From: Nitrosomonadales bacterium
GTDB taxonomy: Bacteria; Pseudomonadota; Gammaproteobacteria; Burkholderiales; Gallionellaceae
Length of the DNA stretch: 64,000 bases
Assembly: GCA_016721605.1 (NCBI GenBank)
Contig: JADKHS010000001.1
Location: 62,001 to 126,000, forward strand
Direction of reading: 5' to 3'
Shown here: positions 10,023 through 17,619 of the stretch, piece after piece
Layout: each line of letters starts with the position of its first letter
Numbering within the stretch: position 1 is the first letter of the stretch
Position numbers and translations under genes: made by a program
The notes under the pieces: generated by a model
The model's input: the letters and a program-made list of their open reading frames with translations, nothing else
What the model was told of the DNA's origin: nothing
The model's database searches: none

Positions 10023-11363
10023 ATGAGTACCGCTGCACCATTACAGAACACGGCTGCCAATTCACCGCTCGTGGGCAAATCGCCGCACGCGGGATTGCTG
10101 TTGCAGCGCAAGTGCGCTTGCGGTGGGTCGGCGTCATCATCATTAAGTGGTGAATGCGGGGAATGCAATAAAAAACGTTTGCAAAAGAAACTCAGCATAG
10201 GCGCCAGCAACGATCCGCTGGAACAAGAAGCGGATCGGATTGCTGATCAGGTACTGGCAGGGCCAGCAAATTCCAAAGTCAGCAAGGTACCACCGCGCAT
10301 TCAACGTTTCACGGGGCAATCCTCCAGGGAGGTGGATACGGTGCCCGTCAGTGTCGATCGCGTGCTTGCTGGTTCGGGTAGCCCGCTTGATACGGCATTA
10401 CAGAAAGATATGGGGCAACGCTTTGGTCATGATTTTTCGCAGGTGCGCGTGCATACCGGCCTGGCTGCCGAGCCATCAGCGCGTGACGTGCATGCCCATG
10501 CCTATACGGTGGGACACAACATTGTGTTTGGGGCAGGCGGATTCGCGCCAAGGTCGCACGAGGGGCGTAAATTGCTTGCGCATGAATTAACGCATGTGGT
10601 GCAGATGGAACGGACCCCCACCCAGATCAAGCGCAAGATCAGGAGTGATCCCCAAGCCTCGCTTAATAAATTCTTATCTGGGAAGGGGGTTCAACATTAC
10701 ACTGAAAGTAACAGCGTCTACGAACGTCCCAAAGGGGGCGCTGTGAATTTCGAACAGGAGATACTCATCGACATGCTGGCTTCACCGCGCATCTTTAACA
10801 TCGAAGGCGGCAGTGACTCAGTTGCAGCATCCAATCTGAACAACCACCTCAAAGCGCGGATTGGCATTGTCTTTTTTGCAGGGCAAAAGAAATACAACTT
10901 CGCCGCTTTGGCCGGATGGTCGATGAATCCTAAATACTATGAGTGGGATGTCAACAAAGGAACCTGGAAGATGAAACCCGATGTGAACCGCCAAGAGGCT
11001 TGGGACGATCTTAATGTTAATGCAAAACTTTACGCAATCGGCTGTGCGGCGGCGACGGATCTGACGATGAAAGGAGGCAGCAAGGGTGCGGACATTATTG
11101 ACAAGCCCAGCAGCGACATTAATGACTGGGTGCCCGGCGAAGCCGGTTACATCGAGAACACGAATTACCCACCAGGTGGCGGCATCGGCGTGTTGGGGGA
11201 GAATCTTATATACACCGGTAACGGAAAGTTTTGGGGACATTTGCCCGGTACAGACACTTACCGTACTCTTCCCGAGTGGATCAAGGAAGTTCATAGCTGG
11301 CATCAAGGTGCCAAAGTGCTCGAAAAGCGCGAATTGCCAGCAACGGGATTAATGGACAAATAA
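10023..11363 (+). CDS. eCIS cargo 4: DUF4157 protein with Tgl-like transglutaminase C-terminus
   Basis: This is the one cargo gene intact in this sequence (446 residues). The leader is nearly identical to cargos 2 and 3: LLLQRKCACGG, CGECNKKRLQKKLSIGAS and the DPLEQEADRIADQVL segment. The DUF4157 core spans about residues 118-197 and includes HDFSQVRVHTG and HELTH. From about residue 300 the sequence resembles the Tgl (protein-glutamine gamma-glutamyltransferase) family: a candidate catalytic Cys in YAIGCAAATDLT, then DWVPGEAGYIENTNY, GENLIYTGNGKFWGH and a C-terminal helix (LPEWIKEVHSWH). Tgl enzymes join glutamine side chains to lysines or amines. Cross-linking or deamidating a target protein is thus a plausible effector activity; catalysis is inferred from motifs only. 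Confidence 0.88.
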   Translation: MSTAAPLQNTAANSPLVGKSPHAGLLLQRKCACGGSASSSLSGECGECNKKRLQKKLSIGASNDPLEQEADRIADQVLAGPANSKVSKVPPRIQRFTGQSSREVDTVPVSVDRVLAGSGSPLDTALQKDMGQRFGHDFSQVRVHTGLAAEPSARDVHAHAYTVGHNIVFGAGGFAPRSHEGRKLLAHELTHVVQMERTPTQIKRKIRSDPQASLNKFLSGKGVQHYTESNSVYERPKGGAVNFEQEILIDMLASPRIFNIEGGSDSVAASNLNNHLKARIGIVFFAGQKKYNFAALAGWSMNPKYYEWDVNKGTWKMKPDVNRQEAWDDLNVNAKLYAIGCAAATDLTMKGGSKGADIIDKPSSDINDWVPGEAGYIENTNYPPGGGIGVLGENLIYTGNGKFWGHLPGTDTYRTLPEWIKEVHSWHQGAKVLEKRELPATGLMDK

Positions 11364-11499
11364 GTTGAAATTTCAGCCAAATAGGAAGCTGGATCAATGG
11401 GTCTCCATTGTTAATTAAAAAGAACCGTAGTTTTATTCATACAGAACCTGTAATGACCGTACTAGAAAATCAAGCAATGAGAAAACCAGGAAAACCTAA

Positions 11500-12156
11500 A
11501 TGAGCGGCTATTCAAATTCTCCAAAAATTCTCAAAGGCGGCATCGTACTGATCGATGCCGAATCGGGCCGGGTGCTGCGCATCATTTCGCTGCAGTACAA
11601 CCCGGAAAAAATGACGCGCACCCTGCAAGCGCAAGGTGCCGGCGGCGAGGGTGGTAACCGCTCGGAAGCCATGCGTTTCAAGGGTCCGGCGGTGGAGACG
11701 TTCAAGCTCGAGGCGGACATCGACGCGGCGGATCAATTGGAATTTCCCGATCAGCACCGCTCCGTGGTGGAAAACGGCATTCAGCCGCAAGTTTCGGTGC
11801 TGGAATCACTGGTCAACCCGACCAGCAGCCAGTTGCTTGACCGCAATGCAATGTCACAGTCCGGCACGCTGGAGATCGCGCCGATGGAGGCGCCACTGGC
11901 CCTTTTTGTATGGGGAAAAAATCGCATCGTGCCGGTACGAATTACGGATTTCAGCGTAACCGAGGAAGCCTTCGACCCATCCTTGAATCCGATCGTCGCC
12001 AAAGTAAGTATTGGCTTTAGGGTGCTGAACGTAGACGATCTCGGCTTCAGTCATAAGGGTGGCAGTTTATTCATGAGCTATTTGCAAAACAAGGAACGGC
12101 TTGCGGCTAAAGCCCAAGCGGGCACTTTCTCCACGCTGGGAATAGGAGGCATTTGA
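11500..12156 (+). CDS. eCIS baseplate/tube-adaptor protein, CIS_tube N-terminal domain (Afp7/Pvc7 part 1)
   Basis: This 218-residue protein has the CIS tube family pattern: GGIVLIDAESGRVLRIISLQ, YNPEKMTRTLQ, then FKLEADIDAADQL and GIQPQVSVLESLV. In Afp7/Pvc7 this domain is normally fused to a C-terminal LysM and links tube to spike complex, like T4 gp53/gp54-type hub proteins. Here the LysM is a separate downstream gene (ATG at 12156, overlapping this stop). It follows cargo 4 by 136 bp with an AGG-type ribosome-binding site, and it begins the structural half of the operon. Confidence 0.88.
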   Translation: MSGYSNSPKILKGGIVLIDAESGRVLRIISLQYNPEKMTRTLQAQGAGGEGGNRSEAMRFKGPAVETFKLEADIDAADQLEFPDQHRSVVENGIQPQVSVLESLVNPTSSQLLDRNAMSQSGTLEIAPMEAPLALFVWGKNRIVPVRITDFSVTEEAFDPSLNPIVAKVSIGFRVLNVDDLGFSHKGGSLFMSYLQNKERLAAKAQAGTFSTLGIGGI

Positions 12157-12521
12157 TGATAGACCCGATCCAGGCTTTCATGCAGGCGAATTCTCTGGTT
12201 ACTCCGTTGTTTCCGCCAGAAAGCCGCTATCACGGTATCGCGGCGGTGCAGTCCACTCAGCCGGACGGCACGGTCGTCGCGTATTTAAAGCGCCGTTTCG
12301 TGCCGCCGCCGGAGAATTTCTCGCTGCTACAAGAGCACATGGTCACTGCGGGCGACCGGCTAGACAATCTTGCCGCGCACTATATCGGCGATCCGTCGCC
12401 GTACTGGCGCATCTGCGATGCCAACGGCGCCATACGCCCGGATGAATTGACGGAGACTGCGGGCAAGCGCCTGCGTATCACCTTGCCAGAAGGTGTTCAG
12501 GGAGTGACCGATGCTGGCTAA
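12156..12521 (+). CDS. LysM-type baseplate protein (Afp7/Pvc7 part 2)
   Basis: The start is set at ATG 12156 (TGATG overlap with the previous stop, AGGAGG 7 bases upstream); a TTG at 12153 is also in frame. The 121-residue product starts with a short beta region (AVQSTQPDGTVVAYLKRRFVP) and ends with a LysM-like fold: EHMVTAGDRLDNLAAHYIGD, PSPYWRICDANG, then KRLRITLPEG. In phage tails and T6SS such gpX/gp53-type LysM proteins sit in the baseplate hub. Its 3' end overlaps the VgrG-like gene by 11 bp. Separation of this domain from the CIS_tube domain is the odd point. Confidence 0.85.
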   Translation: MIDPIQAFMQANSLVTPLFPPESRYHGIAAVQSTQPDGTVVAYLKRRFVPPPENFSLLQEHMVTAGDRLDNLAAHYIGDPSPYWRICDANGAIRPDELTETAGKRLRITLPEGVQGVTDAG

Positions 12522-13653
12522 GGGGATACATCTCACGCTGATGATCGGCCCTATCGTGCCGGTGCCGGTACCGCAGATGGTGATGAACGCGCTCGATAGC
12601 GTGCAGGTCACTACGGCGGCAGGCGCGGCGAGCGGCTTCCAGATGAGCTTCCAATTCAGCAGCAAGTCGGAATTGAACACGTTTTTCATCATCGCCGGTG
12701 CGATGAACAGCGGTCCCGCTACACCGCCGTTGCGAGTCATGCTGATCATCACCCTCAACGGTACGCCACAGCCGCTATTTGACGGGGTAATGACGAATGT
12801 AGAGGTGCAGGCGGGAAGCAACGGCGCTCCGGGCATGGTGACGGTTACCGGGGAAGATCTTACCAAGGTCATGGATATGCTCGATTTTAGCGGTCTGCCA
12901 TACCCTGCATTGCCAATTGAGGCGCGCGTAGCGCTGATTTGCGCCAAATATGCGGCCTTTGGCTTAATTCCGCTGGTTATTCCGGTGCTGTTTCCCGATG
13001 TTCCCATCCCGGTGGACAAGATTCCCGCCCATAAGGGCACCGACCTTCAATACATTCAGCAGCTCGCTGAAGAGGCCGGCTACATTTTTTACATCGAGCC
13101 TGGGCCGGCGGCGGGTACCAACATCGCTTATTTCGGGCCAGAGATCAAAGTGGGCGTACCGCAACCGGCACTCAATGTAGATATGGATGCGTTAACCAAC
13201 GTTGAAAATATGAATTTTTCGTTCGATCCGACCAAGGGTGTACTGCCGGTCGTGTTCATCCAGAACCAGCTTACGCGCTTCCCGATTCCAATTCCGATTC
13301 CCAACATCAATCCGTTGCAGCCACCGCTGGTAGTGCTTTCTACAACGCTCATCATTCTCAAGATACTGAAGGACACGGCAAAGATGAACCCGATGCAGGC
13401 GATTTTAAGAGGGCTCAATGAAGCGAAGAAGTCGCAGGACTCAGTCAGCGCCAATGGCAGCATTAATGTACTGCGCTACGGTCGGCCACTGAAAGCCAGA
13501 CAACTGGTCGGCGTGCGTGGCGCAGGCATCGCCTACGACGGCCTGTATTTTGTACAAAGTGTCACCAGCACACTCAAGCGCGGTGAGTTCAAGCAAAGTT
13601 TCAACTTGACGCGCAACGGTCTGGTTTCAATCACACCGAGGGTTCCCGTATGA
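12511..13653 (+). CDS. VgrG/gpD-like spike hub protein (Afp8/Pvc8, gp27-like half)
   Basis: The product has 380 residues and corresponds to the gp27-like (phage late control gpD) half of a VgrG/Afp8 spike. Recognisable segments are GFQMSFQFSSKSELNTFF, PLRVMLIITLNGTPQPLFDG, KGTDLQYIQQLAEEAGYIFY and SINVLRYGRPLKARQLVG. This half forms the trimeric hub under the tube. The needle (gp5-like OB-fold half) is encoded by the next gene, which overlaps by ATGA at 13650. In Afp8 and VgrG both halves are normally one chain. No signal peptide is present and no effector extension is visible. Confidence 0.85.
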   Translation: MLAKGIHLTLMIGPIVPVPVPQMVMNALDSVQVTTAAGAASGFQMSFQFSSKSELNTFFIIAGAMNSGPATPPLRVMLIITLNGTPQPLFDGVMTNVEVQAGSNGAPGMVTVTGEDLTKVMDMLDFSGLPYPALPIEARVALICAKYAAFGLIPLVIPVLFPDVPIPVDKIPAHKGTDLQYIQQLAEEAGYIFYIEPGPAAGTNIAYFGPEIKVGVPQPALNVDMDALTNVENMNFSFDPTKGVLPVVFIQNQLTRFPIPIPIPNINPLQPPLVVLSTTLIILKILKDTAKMNPMQAILRGLNEAKKSQDSVSANGSINVLRYGRPLKARQLVGVRGAGIAYDGLYFVQSVTSTLKRGEFKQSFNLTRNGLVSITPRVPV

Positions 13654-14165
13654 GCGACGGCGGCAATTTTTATGGCAAGTACCGCGGCATGGTACTCAAC
13701 AATATAGACCCAATGCAGATGGGACGGTTGCAGGTACAGGTGCCTGATGTGGCGGGGCTTATTCCCACAACCTGGGCGATGCCCTGCGTGCCGCTGGCCG
13801 GGATAAATATGGGCATGTTTGCATTGCCTATGATCGGTAGCGGCGTATGGGTAGAGTTCGAACAGGGTAATCCGGATCACCCGATTTGGGTCGGTTGCTT
13901 TTGGGGCAGCGCCGCAGAGCTGCCGGTGCTGTCGCGTATGGTGCCGCCCGCAGTACCTGGCATCACGTTGCAAACTCCGCTGAAGAATGGTCTGATTATT
14001 AGTGACGTACCCGGCCCCACTGGAGGTATTCAGTTGCAAACCACGACCGGTGCCATGATCTCGGTGACCGATATCGGCATCATGATTTCTAACGGCAAAG
14101 GCGCGGTGATCAATCTTACCGGGCCGACGGTGGACATCAATCTCGGGGCACTCACGGTGATATAA
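13650..14165 (+). CDS. gpV/gp5-like spike needle protein (Afp8/Pvc8, OB-fold half)
   Basis: This 171-residue protein starts with the phage gpV/VgrG OB-fold: FYGKYRGMVLNNIDPMQMGR, LQVQVPDVAG, then GSGVWVEFEQGNPDHPIWVG. The C-terminal third (VPGPTGGIQLQTTTGAMISV... GAVINLTGPTVDINLG) has the alternating pattern of the trimeric beta-helical needle. It should trimerise on the gp27-like hub and carry the PAAR-like tip encoded 13 bp downstream. Its start is coupled to the hub gene (ATGA). Confidence 0.9.
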   Translation: MSDGGNFYGKYRGMVLNNIDPMQMGRLQVQVPDVAGLIPTTWAMPCVPLAGINMGMFALPMIGSGVWVEFEQGNPDHPIWVGCFWGSAAELPVLSRMVPPAVPGITLQTPLKNGLIISDVPGPTGGIQLQTTTGAMISVTDIGIMISNGKGAVINLTGPTVDINLGALTVI

Positions 14166-14178
14166 GGAGAACGCTACT

Positions 14179-14496
14179 ATGCCCGCACCCGTCCTTCATC
14201 TTGGCGCCACGATAACCTGCATGCACGCAGGGTCGGCGACACCGCTTACGCCATTTCCGCGCGTGCTGCTGAGCGGCCAACCGGTGACCACACTGGCCAC
14301 GCCCTATGCGATTACCGGCTGCGCCCTCACTGGCACGCCCAACCCGCCCTGCGTCACCGCGCAGTGGGTAGTGGGCGCAGTACGGGTGCTGGCTGGCGGT
14401 GTGCCGGTGCTGATACAAACAGGGCAAGCGGTGTGTGTGCCTACTGGCACCGGCTTGTTGCCGCTGGTGGTACAACCCAGGGTGCTCGCGACATGA
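14179..14496 (+). CDS. PAAR-like spike-tip protein
   Basis: This 105-residue Gly/Pro/Val-rich protein opens with PAPVLHLGATITCMHAG and contains repeated short beta segments (QPVTTLATPYAITGC, VLAGGVPVLIQTGQAVC). Its size, composition and position directly after the spike needle match the PAAR/DUF4280-like tip proteins (Afp10-type) of contractile systems. The cysteines and histidines (H7, C14, H16, C48, C58) could help bind a metal at the tip; this is inference. A GGAGA ribosome-binding site precedes the ATG. Confidence 0.75.
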   Translation: MPAPVLHLGATITCMHAGSATPLTPFPRVLLSGQPVTTLATPYAITGCALTGTPNPPCVTAQWVVGAVRVLAGGVPVLIQTGQAVCVPTGTGLLPLVVQPRVLAT

Positions 14497-14503
14497 GGTA
14501 CTT

Positions 14504-14872
14504 ATGAGCCAAATCGATTTTCCATTTCATTTTGACGGCCGCGGCCGCACCGCGCAGACGGATGAGTCCGGTTATATTCGTGATCTCATTGAGCAGGTGT
14601 TGCTCACTGCGCCGGGCGAACGCGTGATGCGTCCCAACTTCGGCAGCGGTGTGATGCAATTGGTGTTTGCCGCCGCCAGCCCTGAAGTGGCGGCGACCAC
14701 GCAGTTCCTGATTCAAGGTGCCTTACAGCAATGGCTGAGCGATGTCATTACCGTGGATACCGTCGATGTGCAGGCGCAGGACGATGCCTTGCTCATCACC
14801 GTGCAATATGTAGAACGCCGCACGCAAACTCGCGGCGTAGCGCAGATCAGCGCGCCAGGAGGCGGCTTATGA
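14504..14872 (+). CDS. gp25-like baseplate wedge protein (Afp9/Pvc9)
   Basis: The start is placed at ATG 14504, giving 122 residues; upstream in-frame codons overlap the PAAR-like gene. It has the gp25/lysozyme-like baseplate fold: IDFPFHFDGRGRTAQ, RDLIEQVLLTAPGERVMRP, then NFGSGVMQLVF. These proteins form part of the baseplate wedge that triggers sheath contraction and are not lytic in this family. The end overlaps the next baseplate gene by ATGA at 14869, so wedge components are probably made in fixed ratio. Confidence 0.93.
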   Translation: MSQIDFPFHFDGRGRTAQTDESGYIRDLIEQVLLTAPGERVMRPNFGSGVMQLVFAAASPEVAATTQFLIQGALQQWLSDVITVDTVDVQAQDDALLITVQYVERRTQTRGVAQISAPGGGL

Positions 14873-17619
14873 AATATTACTGCTGCGACCAGCGCCGCCG
14901 CGAAGTAGTGAAGTTAAACGGCACCCTCAACGGTCTGGAATATCTGGAGGTGCATGACAGCGGTGTTCCCGGAGACTCTACGCGTCAGCGCACACTGTTC
15001 GTGAAATTCCTGCGTGCAGTGCCCGCCACTCTCGGCAAGGATAATTTCCGTATCGAAGGCGGCGAACGCATCAAGAGCGTGGATATTGCATGGGTTGCGA
15101 TCGCCAACGCGCTGCCCGCCAGTGAGCCGCCTGGCCTCGTCGACGGCCTCGTGCCCCTTGATAGATTCATGGTGATCCGCACCAAGATTTACGGTGACTT
15201 TTCGCTGTATACGCTACGCCTGCTGAGCGGCCCCGGTAACGACACGCCACCGGCTGGTTTTGATCCACGCCTGAGCGAAATTCAATTCTCATTCAAGGTG
15301 CAGTGCGAATCGGATTTCGATTGCGCCAGCGTTACCCCTTGTCCTACGCCGCCGCCGACGAATCCGCGCCTCGATTATCTTGCCAAGGATTACGCCAGCT
15401 TCCGTCGCCTGATGCTGGACCGCATGAGCGTGCTGATACCTGATTGGTTCAGCCGCAACGCCGCCGATGTCGGCGTAACCTTGGTAGAAATGCTGGCCTA
15501 TGTGGGCGATCAGCTTTCCTATCAACAAGACGCCGTCACCACCGAAGCTTATCTTGCTACCGCGCGCAAGCGCATCTCGCTGCGCCGCCATGCGCGGCTG
15601 GTGGATTACAGGGTGCACGAGGGCTGCAATGCCCGCGTGTGGGTGCAACTATTCGTCAACGATGACGGTGTAAACATTCCACACGGCACACCGCTGCTCA
15701 CGCGCGTGCCTAACACACCCGAGCGTATCGCCCCGTCCAGCGACCAACTGCGCGATGCCTTGGCCAACGGTGCGCTGGTATTCGAGACGGTGGAAGACAC
15801 CCTGCTTTATCAAGATCACGGACGCATTAGTTTCTATTCCTGGGGCGAGCGCGAATGCTGTTTACCTAAAGGTGCGACGCGCGCAACGCTCAACGGACAC
15901 TACCCCAACCTCAAGGCGGGCGACGTGTTGGTGTTCGCAGAAGAATTAGGCCCGCGCACCGGATTTACCGCAGATGCAAACCGCGCGCATCGCTGGGCGG
16001 TACGTCTCACCGACGTGCGTTTGGATAGCGACCCCAGCGGGGGTTTATTCCTGCCGATACCCAACAATAATCCGCTGGATGTCACCGAGATCCGCTGGAC
16101 AGAAGACGATGCACTGCCGTTTCCATTATGCCTGTCGACCATCACTGACCTGGATCACGGCGCAACTTATCTCGGTGAAGTGAGCGCGGCTTACGGCAAT
16201 ATCGTGCTAGCCGACCATGGCCGCACCCTGACTGGCGAAGATTTAGGTGCCGTGTCCGCCTCGCAACTCACCCTTGCATCCAAGAGCGACGTATTGAGTT
16301 GCAAACGTCCGCCTTTGCAGGCCGTACCCCCCCGTTTCCGGCCGCGACTTATGGAACGTCCACTCACTCATGCCTTGCCGCTCACAGCCACGCCGTTGTT
16401 CGGCTTCACCGCGACAGCGGCCATCGTCACTGCGTTGCAAATACGCAGCTTTACCCCGTCGCTACACGATGCTTTGCAAGCGCAAGGCGTACTGTTGCAG
16501 GCGGGGCCGGTGGTAGTACAAGGCGGCGATGGCATGTGGTCTGTGTCTGACGGCGTGAGCGCCTATCGCCTGCGGTTGGACAGCGGGCAGGTGCAGGTGT
16601 CACCGCTGGCCGATGCCGCTGTATTGATCACCGCCGCCGAGCCGCAGCGTGCGCGTCCCGCCATCTCTCTCGCCAGCAATTTTCAGGGCACGCCAGACAC
16701 TTGGTTGCCGCGCCCGGATTTGCTCGCGAGTGATGCCGAGGCGAGCGAATTCGTGGTGGAGAGCGAACACGACGGCAGCGCCTTACTGCGTTTCGGCGAC
16801 GATTATCACGGCAAGCGCCCCGACGTCAGCACCACATTTAGCGCGAGCTATCGCGTCGGCAACGGCGTGGCAGGCAACATCGGCCTGGAGTCCATCGCGC
16901 ACGTCGTCAGCAACGATGCGCGGCTATTGCGCGCGTCGAACCCACTGCCGGCGCGAGGCGGCAGCGATCCTGAAAACGCCGAGGATATCCGGCGCGATGC
17001 GCCAGAAGCGTTTCGCACCCAGGAACGCGCGGTCACCCCCGAAGATTATGCCGAGGTGACTGAACGCCATCCCAGCGTACAGCGCGCCGCCGCCACCTTC
17101 CGCTGGACCGGTAGCTGGTACACGGTGTTTCTCACCGTCGACCGTAAGGGTGGCGGCGAAGTGGATGCGGTTTATGAGCAAACCATCCGCAACCACGTCG
17201 AGCGCTATCGCATGGCCGGCTATGACCTGGAGGTGAACGGCCCGAGTTATGTGCCTTTGCTTCTGGAAATGACGGTATGCGTCAAGCCTGATTATTTCCG
17301 TGCCGATGTACGCACCGCGCTGATGCGCGTATTCAGCCGCGGCTGGCTGGCCGACGGTACGCCTGCCCTGTTTCATCCCGATAATTTCAGCTTTGGCCAG
17401 CCAGTTTATCTCAGCGCGCTTTATGAAGCGGCACAGGCGATACAAGGCGTGGCCTCGGTAGTGATTAACGCTTTTCAGCGTCTGCGTGCGCCACCGGATT
17501 CCAAACCCATGGATGACGGCGTGCTGACAATTGGGCGACTGGAAATCGCGCGATTGGACAACGATCCCAACTTCCCTGAACGGGGTGTGTTGAAGCTCTC
17601 GATAGGAGGCGGCAAATGA
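14869..17619 (+). CDS. Baseplate J-type wedge protein (Afp11/Pvc11)
   Basis: The start at ATG 14869 overlaps the gp25 stop and matches the expected opening MKYYCCDQRRREVV; the longer upstream reading is rejected. The protein has 916 residues. Baseplate J/gp6-like features include the N-terminal NPRLDYLAKDYASFRRLML... and TLVEMLAYVGDQLSYQQDAV, and the C-terminal FRTQERAVTPEDYAEV. Afp11 forms the inner wedge ring around the hub with gp25. The stop overlaps the next baseplate gene by ATGA at 17616. The sequence is intact. Confidence 0.92.
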   Translation: MKYYCCDQRRREVVKLNGTLNGLEYLEVHDSGVPGDSTRQRTLFVKFLRAVPATLGKDNFRIEGGERIKSVDIAWVAIANALPASEPPGLVDGLVPLDRFMVIRTKIYGDFSLYTLRLLSGPGNDTPPAGFDPRLSEIQFSFKVQCESDFDCASVTPCPTPPPTNPRLDYLAKDYASFRRLMLDRMSVLIPDWFSRNAADVGVTLVEMLAYVGDQLSYQQDAVTTEAYLATARKRISLRRHARLVDYRVHEGCNARVWVQLFVNDDGVNIPHGTPLLTRVPNTPERIAPSSDQLRDALANGALVFETVEDTLLYQDHGRISFYSWGERECCLPKGATRATLNGHYPNLKAGDVLVFAEELGPRTGFTADANRAHRWAVRLTDVRLDSDPSGGLFLPIPNNNPLDVTEIRWTEDDALPFPLCLSTITDLDHGATYLGEVSAAYGNIVLADHGRTLTGEDLGAVSASQLTLASKSDVLSCKRPPLQAVPPRFRPRLMERPLTHALPLTATPLFGFTATAAIVTALQIRSFTPSLHDALQAQGVLLQAGPVVVQGGDGMWSVSDGVSAYRLRLDSGQVQVSPLADAAVLITAAEPQRARPAISLASNFQGTPDTWLPRPDLLASDAEASEFVVESEHDGSALLRFGDDYHGKRPDVSTTFSASYRVGNGVAGNIGLESIAHVVSNDARLLRASNPLPARGGSDPENAEDIRRDAPEAFRTQERAVTPEDYAEVTERHPSVQRAAATFRWTGSWYTVFLTVDRKGGGEVDAVYEQTIRNHVERYRMAGYDLEVNGPSYVPLLLEMTVCVKPDYFRADVRTALMRVFSRGWLADGTPALFHPDNFSFGQPVYLSALYEAAQAIQGVASVVINAFQRLRAPPDSKPMDDGVLTIGRLEIARLDNDPNFPERGVLKLSIGGGK

